A stretch of DNA of 64,000 bases from RPQJ01 sp052035645 (lineage in GTDB: Bacteria; Pseudomonadota; Gammaproteobacteria; Steroidobacterales; Steroidobacteraceae), in NCBI GenBank assembly GCA_052035645.1, contig JBPOHK010000137.1, forward strand, positions 9,333 through 73,332, given 5' to 3'. The notes under the pieces were generated by a model, which worked only from the letters and a program-made list of their open reading frames with translations, was not told the origin of the DNA and did not search any database. The first letter of the stretch is position 1. Each line of letters opens with the position of its first letter. The position numbers and the translations under genes were made by a program. This document shows, in pieces, positions 16,447 through 25,090 of the stretch.

Positions 16447-16476
16447 ATAGCAGCATAGCAGCAGGTAAGATGTCAA
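16447..16476 (-). promoter_or_regulatory. Promoter of the ilvC-leuACDB operon
   Basis: Minus-strand TTGACA (plus TGTCAA, 16471-16476), a perfect -35 hexamer, with TGCTAT (plus 16447-16452) 18 bp downstream. The predicted start near 16440 gives about a 30-nt leader before leuL. The -35 coincides with the upstream alternative start of the divergent aminopeptidase gene, arguing for that gene's shorter form. Confidence 0.55.
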
Positions 16477-16523
16477 CCGCACTGCAAAAAATCCCGTCCG
16501 GAACCGGGTGGAATTGGTATCAC

Positions 16524-17933
16524 ATGAAAGAGTCGTCGCCGATTTTCGAGAGCGCCGTGGCGCATGCCCGGCCGCTGTGGCTGGTGGGCGAGCGCGAGCG
16601 GGGGGCGTGGCTGGAGCAGCAGGACGCCGCCACGGGTGCGTGGCTGCAGTCGGCGCGCTTTCGTGCCGAGCGGCATCAGTACGTGACCCTGCCGGGGCCC
16701 GACGGCTCCGTCCGCGGCGCGGTGCTGGGCCTTGGAGCGTCGAGCGCGGGCGATGGCCTCGAACCGTGGTGGCTCGCGGGCGCGGCGGACCGGCTCCCGC
16801 CGGGCGCCTGGCGCATCGCCAACGAACTCGATGCCCACTCGGCCACGGCCGCCGCGCTCGGCTGGGGCTACGGCGCCTATCGCTTCGAGCGCTACAAGGC
16901 GCCAAACCGCCCGCTCGCCGAGCAGGCGAAACTCGTGCCCCCGCCGCAGGCCGACATGACCTACGTGCGACGCGCGCTGGGCGCGCTCGCCATGGCGCGC
17001 GACCTGGTCAACACGCCGGCGGCCGACATGACGCCGGAGCGCCTCTCGGCCGAGGCGCTGGCCATGGCGGAGGAGCGGGGCGCGACGGGGCGCGAAGTCG
17101 TGGGTGAGGCGCTGGCCGAGGGCTATCCCGCGATCCACGCCGTCGGGCGCGCCGCCACGAACGCGCCGCGGCTCGTCGACTTCCGCTGGGGCGACCCTTC
17201 GCACCCGCGCGTCACGCTGATCGGCAAGGGCGTGTGCTTCGACTCGGGCGGGCTCGATCTCAAGCCGGCCGCAGGCATGCTGCTCATGAAGAAGGACATG
17301 GGCGGGGCGGCCTGTGCGCTGGCGCTGGCGCGCCTGGTCATGGACACGGGATTGCCGGTGCGGTTGCGCGTGCTGGTGCCGGCGGTCGAGAACGCGGTTG
17401 CGGGCAACGCGATGCGCCCCGGCGACGTGCTGCGCACGCGCAAGGGGCTCAGCGTCGAGGTGGGCAACACCGACGCGGAGGGGCGGCTCGTGCTGTGCGA
17501 CGCGCTCGCCGAGGCCGACGCGGAGCGGCCGGACCTCATCATCGACCTCGCGACGCTCACCGGCGCGGCCCGCGTCGCGCTCGGGCCCGAACTTCCGGCC
17601 GTGTTCGGCACCCGCCAGGCGACCGTGGACGACGTCGTGCGCCACGGGCGGCAGGTGGCCGACCCGCTCTGGCCCATGCCGCTGTGGCCCGGTTACGACG
17701 ACGAGATCGGCAGCAAGGTCGCGGACCTCAACAACGTCTCGCCATCGGGATTCGCCGGGGCCATCATCGGGGCGCTGTACCTGCAGCGCTTCGTGACCGA
17801 GACCCCCGACTGGGTGCACGTCGACCTGTTCGCCTGGAATCCGAAGGAACGGCCGGGCCGGCCGGTCGGCGCCGAGGCGCAGACCGTGCGCGCGCTGCAC
17901 GCCTTTCTCGTCGAGCGCTACGGCCGCCCCTGA
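16524..17933 (+). CDS. M17-family leucyl aminopeptidase-like protein
   Basis: 469 residues. The C-terminal M17 peptidase domain carries IGKGVCFDSGGLDLKPAAGM (Lys and Asp metal ligands), MKKDMGGAA, the family signature NTDAEGRLVLCDAL, and LATLTGAARVALG. These are cytosolic two-metal aminopeptidases; substrate range is not evident. Start: ATG 16524 (MKESSPIF) preferred. An in-frame ATG at 16470 would add 18 residues but overlaps the -35 box of the divergent leu promoter. The next gene starts 6 bp after the stop, suggesting co-transcription. Confidence 0.88.
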   Translation: MKESSPIFESAVAHARPLWLVGERERGAWLEQQDAATGAWLQSARFRAERHQYVTLPGPDGSVRGAVLGLGASSAGDGLEPWWLAGAADRLPPGAWRIANELDAHSATAAALGWGYGAYRFERYKAPNRPLAEQAKLVPPPQADMTYVRRALGALAMARDLVNTPAADMTPERLSAEALAMAEERGATGREVVGEALAEGYPAIHAVGRAATNAPRLVDFRWGDPSHPRVTLIGKGVCFDSGGLDLKPAAGMLLMKKDMGGAACALALARLVMDTGLPVRLRVLVPAVENAVAGNAMRPGDVLRTRKGLSVEVGNTDAEGRLVLCDALAEADAERPDLIIDLATLTGAARVALGPELPAVFGTRQATVDDVVRHGRQVADPLWPMPLWPGYDDEIGSKVADLNNVSPSGFAGAIIGALYLQRFVTETPDWVHVDLFAWNPKERPGRPVGAEAQTVRALHAFLVERYGRP

Positions 17934-17939
17934 CGCGGC

Positions 17940-19196
17940 ATGGACCTCGACTACGAGCGCCGTGCCTGGACGGCGATCTACTGCGCGCTCGCGCTGGTCG
18001 AGGGGGGCGCGGCCGCCGTCATGGTCCGCGCGCTGTTCGCGGGACAGGCCCCGGCGCTGGTCGTGGACCTCGTGCTCGCGATGGTCAGTTCCGCACCGAT
18101 GTGGGCCAACCTCGCCAGCCTCGCGTACGCGCGCCGGGCGCAGGGCCGGCCGAAGGTCGCGTTCCTGCAGCCCCTCCTGTTCGCCATGTGCCTCGCGATC
18201 GCCGCGCTGGCGCTGGTGCCCGTGACGGCGACGGGCCTGCTGCTGTTCTTCCTGCTGCACGCGTCGGCCCGCCTCCTGTGGTCCGGGGTCGAGACGGTGC
18301 GCGCAGTGCTGTGGACGGTGAACTACCCGAGCCGCATGCGGGCGCGGGCCACCGGACTCATCACCATCAATACCTCGATCGTGCTTGCCGTCACCAGCCT
18401 CGGCATGGGTGCGCTGCTCGGACTGTCGCAGCCCTGGTGGCGCGCCGCGATCCTGGCGGGCGCGGCGCTCGGATTCGCCGGCGCGGTGGCGTTCCGCCGC
18501 GTGCGCGTGCGACGCGAGGAGCAGTTGCTCGAGCAGGAGCGGGTCCGGGTCGAGCAGGGGGCGCGCTTCGGCCTCGCCGGCATGCGCGAGCTGCTGGCCC
18601 GGGACCCGGCATTCCGCGATTACCAGGTGGCGATGTCGGTGTTCGGCGCCGGTATGCTGTCCATGACGCCGCTCATGATCATCTGCCAGAACGAGGTCCT
18701 GCACCTGCCGGCCTTCTGGCAGGTGCTGGTGACCACGGCCATCCCGGTGGTCGTCGTGCCGTTCGCGATCCGGCCGTGGGCGGCCTACCTGGATACTCAC
18801 CGGGTGCTGGCGTTCCGGGCGGTGCACGGTCGCTACACGGTGGCCGCCAGCGCGCTGCTGCTCACGGCCGTGTTCCTGCGCCAGCCCTGGCTGCTGGTGC
18901 CGGGTGCCGGCCTGCTCGGGGTGTCCTATGCGGCGGGCAGCCTGGGCTGGACCCTGGGCCACAACGACTTCGCCCCGCGCGGCGAGGAGACCCGGTACAT
19001 GGCGTTGCACGTGACCATGACCGGCATCCGGGGGCTCGTCACGCCGCCGCTGGCGATCGGCCTGTACTACCTCCTGGAATCACTCCATTCCGGGGCCGGC
19101 CCCGCGGCCCTGGCCTTGCCGTTCGCGCTCATCGTGGCCGGGGCCCGGCGCTTCGCCCGCATGCACCGGGACCGGCGCGCCGCGGCGCCGGGGTGA
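17940..19196 (+). CDS. MFS-like multi-pass membrane transporter
   Basis: 418 residues with about ten to eleven hydrophobic helices, for example ALVVDLVLAMVSSAPMWANL, TGLLLFFLLHASARLL, TSIVLAVTSLGMGALLGL and VLVTTAIPVVVVPFAI. A charged loop (RRVRVRREEQLLEQERVRVEQ, about 185-205) lies between the two halves as in major facilitator proteins. No substrate signature recognised. It begins 6 bp after the aminopeptidase stop, so a peptide or amino-acid related role is possible, but this is inference only. Confidence 0.65.
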   Translation: MDLDYERRAWTAIYCALALVEGGAAAVMVRALFAGQAPALVVDLVLAMVSSAPMWANLASLAYARRAQGRPKVAFLQPLLFAMCLAIAALALVPVTATGLLLFFLLHASARLLWSGVETVRAVLWTVNYPSRMRARATGLITINTSIVLAVTSLGMGALLGLSQPWWRAAILAGAALGFAGAVAFRRVRVRREEQLLEQERVRVEQGARFGLAGMRELLARDPAFRDYQVAMSVFGAGMLSMTPLMIICQNEVLHLPAFWQVLVTTAIPVVVVPFAIRPWAAYLDTHRVLAFRAVHGRYTVAASALLLTAVFLRQPWLLVPGAGLLGVSYAAGSLGWTLGHNDFAPRGEETRYMALHVTMTGIRGLVTPPLAIGLYYLLESLHSGAGPAALALPFALIVAGARRFARMHRDRRAAAPG

Positions 19197-19265
19197 CCGC
19201 CGGCCGCTCCGACGCGCACAATAGCCCTTCCCCGACGACCGTCGAACCCGAGCGAGGAGCTCCGC

Positions 19266-20969
19266 ATGTCCCGTCGCAAGCCTGATGTCCGCGCCCATTC
19301 GAGTGTCGTCTTCGACGGCGTGAAGCAGACGCCGAGCCGGGCGATGCTGCGGGCCACGGGCTTCGACGACCGCGATTTCCGCAAGCCGCAGGTCGGCATC
19401 GCCTCGACCTGGAGCACGCTCACGCCGTGCAACATGCACATCGACAAGCTGGCCGTCGCCTCGGCGGCCGGCGCGGAGTCGGCGGGCGGCAAGAGCACGA
19501 TCTTCGGCACCATCACCGTCTCGGACGGCATCTCGATGGGGACGCCCGGCATGCGCTACTCGCTGGTCTCGCGCGAGGTGATCGCCGACTCCATCGAGAC
19601 CGTGGTCGGCGCCCAGGGCTTCGACGGGCTGGTCGCACTAGGCGGCTGCGACAAGAACATGCCTGGCTGCATGATGGCGATCGCCCGGCTGGACCGTCCG
19701 GCGGTATTCGTTTACGGGGGCACCATCCGCCCGGGCGCGGGCCGGCGGGACATCGTCTCGGTGTTCGAGGCGGTCGGTGCGCACGCCCGCGGCGCGCTCA
19801 GCGACCGGCAGTTGCGCGAGGTCGAGAAGACGGCCATCCCGGGGGCGGGCAGCTGCGGCGGCATGTACACCGCGAACACCATGGCCTCGGCGATCGAGGC
19901 CCTGGGCATGAGCCTCGCGAACAGCTCGGCGCAGGAGGCCGTCTCGAAGACCAAGCGCCAGGACGCGCGCAACGCCGGCGCGGCGGTGGTCAACCTCATC
20001 AAGCGGGGCATCAAGCCCTCGGACATCCTCACGCGCGAGGCGTTCGAAAACGCCATCGTCGTGTCGATCGCGCTCGCCGGCTCGACCAATGCCGTGCTGC
20101 ACCTGCTCGCGATCGCGCACTCGGCCCGCGTGCCCCTGCAGCTCGACGACTTCACCCGCATCGGCGCCCGCGTCCCGGTGCTGGCCGACCTTCGCCCGAG
20201 CGGCAGCCACTCGATGTCCGACCTGATCGCGATCGGCGGCATCCAGCCGCTGATGAAGTCGCTGCTGGACGAAGGCCTGCTGCACGGCGACTGCCTGACC
20301 GTCACCGGCAAGACGCTGGCGCAGAACCTGCGCGGGGTGAAGCCCTACCCGAAGGGCCAGGCGATCGTCCGCCCGTCGTCGAACCCGATCAAGCCGGAGA
20401 GCCACCTCGTGGTGCTGTACGGCAATCTCGCGCCCGAGGGCGCGGTGGCGAAGATCAGCGGCAAGGAGGGGCTCGGCTTCACCGGCCGCGCGCGGGTGTT
20501 CGACGGCGAGGAGGCCACGCTGCAGGCGATCCTCGACGGCACGGTGCAGGCGGGCGACGTCATCGTCGTGCGCTACGAGGGTCCGCGCGGCGGGCCCGGC
20601 ATGCGCGAGATGCTGAGCCCGACGGCCGCGATCATGGGCAAGGGGCTCGGCGACAAGGTCGCGTTCATCACGGACGGGCGCTTCTCCGGCGGCAGCCACG
20701 GCTTCGTCGTCGGGCACGTGTGCCCGGAAGCGGCAACCGGTGGCCCGCTCGCGCTGGTCGAGGACGGCGACAGGATCACCATCGACGCGACGACCCACAC
20801 GCTCACGCTCGACGTCGGCACGCAGGAACTGGCGCGGCGCCGCGCGAAATGGCGGCCGCGCGCACCGTACGCGACGCGCGGCGTGCTCGCGAAATACGCG
20901 GAACTCGTGAGCAGCGCGTCGTTCGGCGCAGTCACCGACCGTGGCCTGCGGGAGACCGACGGGGAGTGA
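19266..20969 (+). CDS. ilvD: Dihydroxy-acid dehydratase IlvD
   Basis: 567 residues. Iron-sulfur enzyme dehydrating 2,3-dihydroxy acids to the 2-keto acids of valine and isoleucine; it also supplies ketoisovalerate to LeuA. Motifs: ALGGCDKNMPGCMMA and PGAGSCGGMYTANTM with cluster Cys residues, VSDGISMGTPGMRYSLVSRE, and the C-terminal ITDGRFSGGSHGFVVGH. ATG 19266 is preceded by GAGGAG. It completes the branched-chain set with ilvC and leuACDB on the other strand. Confidence 0.96.
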   Translation: MSRRKPDVRAHSSVVFDGVKQTPSRAMLRATGFDDRDFRKPQVGIASTWSTLTPCNMHIDKLAVASAAGAESAGGKSTIFGTITVSDGISMGTPGMRYSLVSREVIADSIETVVGAQGFDGLVALGGCDKNMPGCMMAIARLDRPAVFVYGGTIRPGAGRRDIVSVFEAVGAHARGALSDRQLREVEKTAIPGAGSCGGMYTANTMASAIEALGMSLANSSAQEAVSKTKRQDARNAGAAVVNLIKRGIKPSDILTREAFENAIVVSIALAGSTNAVLHLLAIAHSARVPLQLDDFTRIGARVPVLADLRPSGSHSMSDLIAIGGIQPLMKSLLDEGLLHGDCLTVTGKTLAQNLRGVKPYPKGQAIVRPSSNPIKPESHLVVLYGNLAPEGAVAKISGKEGLGFTGRARVFDGEEATLQAILDGTVQAGDVIVVRYEGPRGGPGMREMLSPTAAIMGKGLGDKVAFITDGRFSGGSHGFVVGHVCPEAATGGPLALVEDGDRITIDATTHTLTLDVGTQELARRRAKWRPRAPYATRGVLAKYAELVSSASFGAVTDRGLRETDGE

Positions 20970-21302
20970 CTCGTTCGGGTGAGGCGCGCGATGGATGCGC
21001 TCGGGCTATTGAGTCCGGGCAGTCGCGTCGGTAAAGTTCGGCACGTCGCTTGATTACCCGCGAGTAAGCAATCGACGGAGAGAACCGCAGGCTTTGATGC
21101 GGCGCAATAAAATGAACCCGCCGCGAGGCGGAGCATCGGCAGGGGCGCGAGAGGGCAATTGTCCGGCGCTTTCTGTCCGGCGCCGACCAGTCTTCAGGGG
21201 TTGCGAGGGTCAGTAGGCTCTTGTAGTGTCGCGAGTCCCGGCGGATTGCGACATCGGGCCCAAGGGCGCGCCCGTGTGGACGTTCCCGGCAGTGGAGGAA
21301 GT
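20970..21302 (+). other. Intergenic region upstream of tonB
   Basis: 333 bp. I see no gene and no convincing -35/-10 pair or Fur-like box by eye. Immediately before tonB is GGAGGAA, a strong ribosome binding site. The tonB promoter must lie here or in the ilvD tail. Confidence 0.4.
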
Positions 21303-21956
21303 GTGGCTTACAGTTATTCGATCGACGATCCGGCAAAAAACCAGAAGCGAACGCTCGCGTTCGGCCTGGTGGTGATCATCCACGCGCTCTTCTTCTGGGT
21401 GCTCGCCTCGGGTCTCGGTGCGAAGATCGTCCAGACGGTCATCACGGACGTGCAGACCAAGATCATCGAGGAAGTGAAGAAGGACGACACGCCGCCGCCG
21501 CCGCCGCCCGAGATGGAGGCGCCCCCGCCGTACGTGCCGCCGCCGGACATCGCGATCGAGGCGCCGATCGACACCTCGAATTCCACCGCCATCACCAACG
21601 TCACGACGCAGGTGCCGGTTGCCCAGCCGCCGGTCCAGGCCCAGCCGCCCGTGCAGCGCCAGGTCGTGCGCACGCCGCCGTCGGGCGTCGGCAAGGGCGC
21701 GCGCATCACCCAGCCGGAATATCCGTCCTCGGCCCGCCGCGAAGGCGTGGAGGGCACCGTGGTCGTGGCCATCTTCGTGAAGGAAGACGGCCGGCCCGGC
21801 GAAGTGAAGGTGTCCCAGAGCAGCGGCTCGCCGGCACTGGACGAAGCCGCGGTCAAGGAAGTCATGCGCAGCTGGCGGCTCGTGCCGGGCAAGGAAGACG
21901 GCAAGCCGGTCGCCATGTGGCACAACTTCAAGATCACCTTCAAGCTGACCAACTGA
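21303..21956 (+). CDS. tonB: TonB energy transducer
   Basis: 217 residues. One N-terminal membrane anchor (about 18-38, LAFGLVVIIHALFFWVLASG), a proline-rich periplasmic spacer (PPPPPPEMEAPPPYVPPP about 63-80, VAQPPVQAQPPV later), and a C-terminal TonB domain (QPEYPSSARREGVEGTVVV, then VKEVMRSWRLVPG). It couples proton motive force from ExbB/ExbD to TonB-dependent outer-membrane receptors. The start is GTG 21303 after GGAGGAA; a more upstream frame start adds about 48 residues without support. First gene of tonB-exbB-exbD-exbD. Confidence 0.93.
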   Translation: MAYSYSIDDPAKNQKRTLAFGLVVIIHALFFWVLASGLGAKIVQTVITDVQTKIIEEVKKDDTPPPPPPEMEAPPPYVPPPDIAIEAPIDTSNSTAITNVTTQVPVAQPPVQAQPPVQRQVVRTPPSGVGKGARITQPEYPSSARREGVEGTVVVAIFVKEDGRPGEVKVSQSSGSPALDEAAVKEVMRSWRLVPGKEDGKPVAMWHNFKITFKLTN

Positions 21957-22031
21957 TCCACCCGTTCCACCCACACGCCACACCGGCGAACCCAGACACG
22001 CAAACCGATTCGTTCGGAGGAAGAGACCCCC

Positions 22032-22754
22032 ATGGCAACTGAAACCGTTTCGACCGACAACCCGTATGGCATCGGGGCTCTTTGGGCCCAGGGCGACTTC
22101 GTCGCCAAGGGCGTGCTCGTCCTGCTGGTGCTGATGTCGGCCTACTCGTGGTTCATCATCTTCACGAAGTGGTGGGAGCAGCGCCGCCTGCTCGGCCAGG
22201 CCCACGAGGCCGAGAAGAACTTCTGGGCCGCCGACAACATCAAGACGGGCGTCGGCAAGCTCACGGGCAAGGGCAACATCTTCAAGGTCATGGCCTCGGA
22301 AGCGATCGACGCCGCCGAGCACCACGACTCGCGCCTCACGCAGCAGGTTCCGCTGCACGAGTGGATCGACAACGTGCTGGCCCGCGCGGTTTCGCGCATC
22401 AGCAACGCGCTGGCCACCCAGCTGCCGTTCCTGGCCACGACGGGTTCGACGGCGCCGTTCATCGGCCTGTTCGGCACGGTGTGGGGCATCTACCACGCGC
22501 TGATCAACATCGGTGTCGCCGGCCAGGCGAGCATCGACAAGGTCGCCGGCCCGGTCGGTGAGGCGCTCATCATGACGGCCATCGGCCTCGCGGTCGCCGT
22601 GCCGGCGGTGCTCGGCTACAACTTCCTGCTCGGCCGCAACAAGGCGATCATGGAGCGCGTCAAGCTGTTCCAGAGCGACCTCGAGCAGGTGATCGTCAGC
22701 GGTTCGCGCATCGAAGGCGCGGGCGCGAAGGTCATCGCGGGCGCGAAGAAGTAA
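22032..22754 (+). CDS. exbB: ExbB / TolQ-family proton channel protein
   Basis: 240 residues with three membrane helices: about 22-40 (FVAKGVLVLLVLMSAYSWFIIF), 138-160 (ATTGSTAPFIGLFGTVWGIYHAL) and 180-205 (EALIMTAIGLAVAVPAVLGYNFL). TGSTAPFIGLFGTVWGI is the MotA/TolQ/ExbB signature. It forms the pentameric inner-membrane channel that drives TonB. Preceded by GGAGGAAGAGACCCCC. Grouping with tonB, rather than with tolR-tolA-tolB, argues for ExbB. Confidence 0.93.
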   Translation: MATETVSTDNPYGIGALWAQGDFVAKGVLVLLVLMSAYSWFIIFTKWWEQRRLLGQAHEAEKNFWAADNIKTGVGKLTGKGNIFKVMASEAIDAAEHHDSRLTQQVPLHEWIDNVLARAVSRISNALATQLPFLATTGSTAPFIGLFGTVWGIYHALINIGVAGQASIDKVAGPVGEALIMTAIGLAVAVPAVLGYNFLLGRNKAIMERVKLFQSDLEQVIVSGSRIEGAGAKVIAGAKK

Positions 22755-22787
22755 CCGCGGCTGCCAGCCGCCGGAGTCAGTCACACC

Positions 22788-23228
22788 ATGGGCATGTCAG
22801 TCGGTTCGGATTCGGGCGACGAGGATAAGCCGATGTCGGAGATCAACACCACGCCCCTCGTGGACGTGATGCTGGTGCTCCTCATCATCTTCCTCATCAC
22901 CGTTCCGGTCATCACTCAGTCGGTCAAGGTGGAACTGCCGAAGGCGGCGAACATCCCGACCCAGACGAAGCCGGAGAACGTCAACATCGCCGTCGATCGC
23001 GAGGGCAACGTCTACTGGAACACGGCGCGGGTGGCCGACCAGGCGGAGTTGCTCGAGCGCATCAAGCAGGTGGCGGTGATGCAGCCCCAGCCCGAGATCC
23101 ACGTGCGCGGCGACAAGCACACCTCGTACGAGTACATCGGACGGGTGATGGTGACGTGCCAGCGCGGCGGCATCCAGAAGGTGGGGTTCATCACGGAACC
23201 GGACCGCGGCCTCGGCCGCGCGTTCTGA
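22788..23228 (+). CDS. exbD: ExbD-family protein, first copy
   Basis: 146 residues. A short cytoplasmic N-terminus (SEINTTPLVDVMLVLLIIFLI), a single membrane helix with the proton-carrying Asp in PLVDVMLVL, then a periplasmic ExbD domain. It works with ExbB to power TonB. A second ExbD follows 19 bp later. The two share the TPLVDV / TPLIDV motif but differ in the periplasmic half, as in the exbD1-exbD2 pairs of Xanthomonas. Confidence 0.92.
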   Translation: MGMSVGSDSGDEDKPMSEINTTPLVDVMLVLLIIFLITVPVITQSVKVELPKAANIPTQTKPENVNIAVDREGNVYWNTARVADQAELLERIKQVAVMQPQPEIHVRGDKHTSYEYIGRVMVTCQRGGIQKVGFITEPDRGLGRAF

Positions 23229-23247
23229 CGGGCAGGAGTAGTTAGCG

Positions 23248-23667
23248 ATGTCAATGCAGGTCGGCGGCAGCAGCGAAGGCGAGCCGATGATGGAAATGAA
23301 CATGACGCCGTTGATCGACGTCCTGCTCGTTCTCCTCATCCTGTTCATCATCACCATTCCCGTCATGACGCACGCCGTGAAGCTGGACATGCCGCGCCCG
23401 AACAACGCGCCGCAGGTCACGACGCCGGTGGTGATCAAGCTCGACATCGACTTCGACGGGACCATCCTCTGGAACGGGTCGCCGGTGGCCGACATGGACA
23501 CCCTGGACGCCTACTTCAACCGCGAGGCGCAGCAGGATCCGCAGCCCGAGCTGCACATCCGTCCGAACAAGCGCGCCGAATACGATGTCGTGGCCCGCGT
23601 GCTGGCTTCGGCGCAGCGCAACGGCATGGTGAAGATCGGCTTCGTCGGCAACGAGCAGTTCATGTAG
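23248..23667 (+). CDS. exbD: ExbD-family protein, second copy
   Basis: 139 residues. Membrane helix with the essential Asp in MTPLIDVLLVLLILFIIT, then a periplasmic domain ending VKIGFVGNEQFM. Last gene of the tonB-exbB-exbD-exbD unit, followed within 60 bp by a GC-rich terminator. In Xanthomonas the second ExbD is needed only for some substrates; the role here is unknown. Confidence 0.92.
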   Translation: MSMQVGGSSEGEPMMEMNMTPLIDVLLVLLILFIITIPVMTHAVKLDMPRPNNAPQVTTPVVIKLDIDFDGTILWNGSPVADMDTLDAYFNREAQQDPQPELHIRPNKRAEYDVVARVLASAQRNGMVKIGFVGNEQFM

Positions 23668-23723
23668 CCATTCCGCGCCGCCCTTTGCGTGTCGGGCGGC
23701 GGGAGAGGCGGACAAACCAGGCT

Positions 23724-23755
23724 GCCCGGGCCCACGTGCCCGGGCGGCTTTTCTC
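23724..23755 (+). terminator. Intrinsic terminator after exbD2
   Basis: Stem GCCCGGG (23724-23730) / CCCGGGC (23739-23745), loop CCCACGTG, followed by GGCTTTTCTC. It separates the tonB operon from the downstream TPR protein gene, although read-through is possible. Confidence 0.65.
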
Positions 23756-23793
23756 TTGATAAACGGGCCTGCGGCCCTCGAGCGAGGCGTTCG

Positions 23794-24984
23794 ATGAGGA
23801 AGGCGAGTTTGGTTCTGAGTGCGGCGCTGGCCGTGTCGGGAATCGCGGGCACGGGCGCGCTGCTCGTGCCGACCGTGGCGATGGCCCAGCAGAAGGTGAG
23901 CGCCAAGGTCGGTGTGCCGCTGAAGGCCGCGCAGGAAGCCGCGCAGAAGGGCAAGTACGACGTGGCCCTGGCGAAGATCAAGGAAGCCGAGGGCGCGGCC
24001 GGCAAGACCTCGTTCGACCAGTACAAGATCAACGAGCTGGCGCTGTACGTCTACTTCAAGCAGGGCCGCTACGGCGACGCGATCCGCATCCTCGAGACCC
24101 AGCTCGCCTCGGGCATGATGCCGGCCGGCGAGAAGGCCGCCCGCACCAAGACCCTGGCCCAGCTGTACTTCCGCCAGCAGAACTACGCCAAGGCCGGCTC
24201 GATCGCGAAGCAGCTGCCGGGCGACCGCGACATGCAGATCATGGTCGCCCAGTCCGCCTACAAGCAGGGCGACTTCAAGGGCGCCATCGCCGCGGCCAAC
24301 AAGGTGGGCGGCACGCCTTCGGAGGAGCTGCTGCAGCTCGTCCTGCGCTGCAACTACGAGCTGAAGGACAGCGCAGGCACGGCCAGGACACTCGAGCAGT
24401 TGCTCAAGTTCTACCCGAGCAAGGACACCTGGAACCGCGTGCTGAAGGGTTACTTCGAGTCCACCAAGCACGACCACGAGCTGATGGCGCTGTATCGCCT
24501 GTCGGAGGACGTCGGCGCCCTCAAGGACGCGGATCAGTACACCGACATGTCGCAGGCGCTGATCCTGGGCGGGTTCGCGATCGAGGGCCAGCGGATCATC
24601 GAGACCGGCATCGCCGCGGGCGTGTTCTCGGGCGACACCCTCGCGCGTGCCCAGCGCACGCTGGACGCCGCCAAGCGCAAGGCGGGCGTCGAGCGGGCCT
24701 CTCTGCCGAAGGCGGCCGGGATGCTGGCGGCGGCCAAGACGGGCAACGACATGTTCGCCGTCGGTCGGCTGTACTTCAGCGCCGGGGACTACGCCAAGGC
24801 GACGGACGCCCTCAAGAAGGCCCTGGCCAAGGGCGGTCTCGCGGACGCGGACGCCGTCAACATGCTGAACGCGGTCGCGCTGGCCCGGGCGGGCAACAAG
24901 GCGGAGGCCAACAAGGCGTTCGATGCCGTGAAGGATCCGAAGTTCGCCGAGATCGCCAAGCTCTACAAGATGGCGATCCGCTGA
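23794..24984 (+). CDS. Exported TPR-repeat protein, first paralogue
   Basis: 396 residues. An N-terminal signal peptide (MRKASLVLSAALAVSGIAG, cleavage near VAMA-QQ), then helical TPR-type repeats with segments such as AAQKGKYDVALAKIKEAEGA, YFKQGRYGDAIRILETQL and YFSAGDYAKATDALKKALAK. It should lie in the periplasm or be membrane-attached. The protein on the opposite strand (25091-26350) is a clear paralogue of similar length and motif order. TPR proteins recur next to TonB/ExbBD clusters in several gammaproteobacteria; a role in that machinery is plausible but unproven. Confidence 0.8.
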   Translation: MRKASLVLSAALAVSGIAGTGALLVPTVAMAQQKVSAKVGVPLKAAQEAAQKGKYDVALAKIKEAEGAAGKTSFDQYKINELALYVYFKQGRYGDAIRILETQLASGMMPAGEKAARTKTLAQLYFRQQNYAKAGSIAKQLPGDRDMQIMVAQSAYKQGDFKGAIAAANKVGGTPSEELLQLVLRCNYELKDSAGTARTLEQLLKFYPSKDTWNRVLKGYFESTKHDHELMALYRLSEDVGALKDADQYTDMSQALILGGFAIEGQRIIETGIAAGVFSGDTLARAQRTLDAAKRKAGVERASLPKAAGMLAAAKTGNDMFAVGRLYFSAGDYAKATDALKKALAKGGLADADAVNMLNAVALARAGNKAEANKAFDAVKDPKFAEIAKLYKMAIR

Positions 24985-25014
24985 CCGGCCGGCGCCGCCG
25001 GTACGCTCCATGCG

Positions 25015-25050
25015 AAAAGGGCTCCCGGGATGACCGGGAGCCCTTTTTTT
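25015..25050. terminator. Bidirectional intrinsic terminator between two convergent TPR genes
   Basis: AAAAGGGCTCCCGG (25015-25028) and CCGGGAGCCC plus a run of Ts (25034-25050), loop GATGA. It has Ts on one side and As on the other, so it works for both convergent transcripts. The strongest terminator in the window. Confidence 0.92.
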
Positions 25051-25090
25051 GTCGCGCAGGAGCGGGGCCGTGCTGGCCGGCCCCGCAGTC

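Noticed and set aside
16213..16905. 230-codon minus-strand frame covering the leu leader region
   Set aside because: It is antisense to the aminopeptidase gene, Arg/Pro/Ala-rich, and in a different frame from the convincing 37-codon leader peptide.
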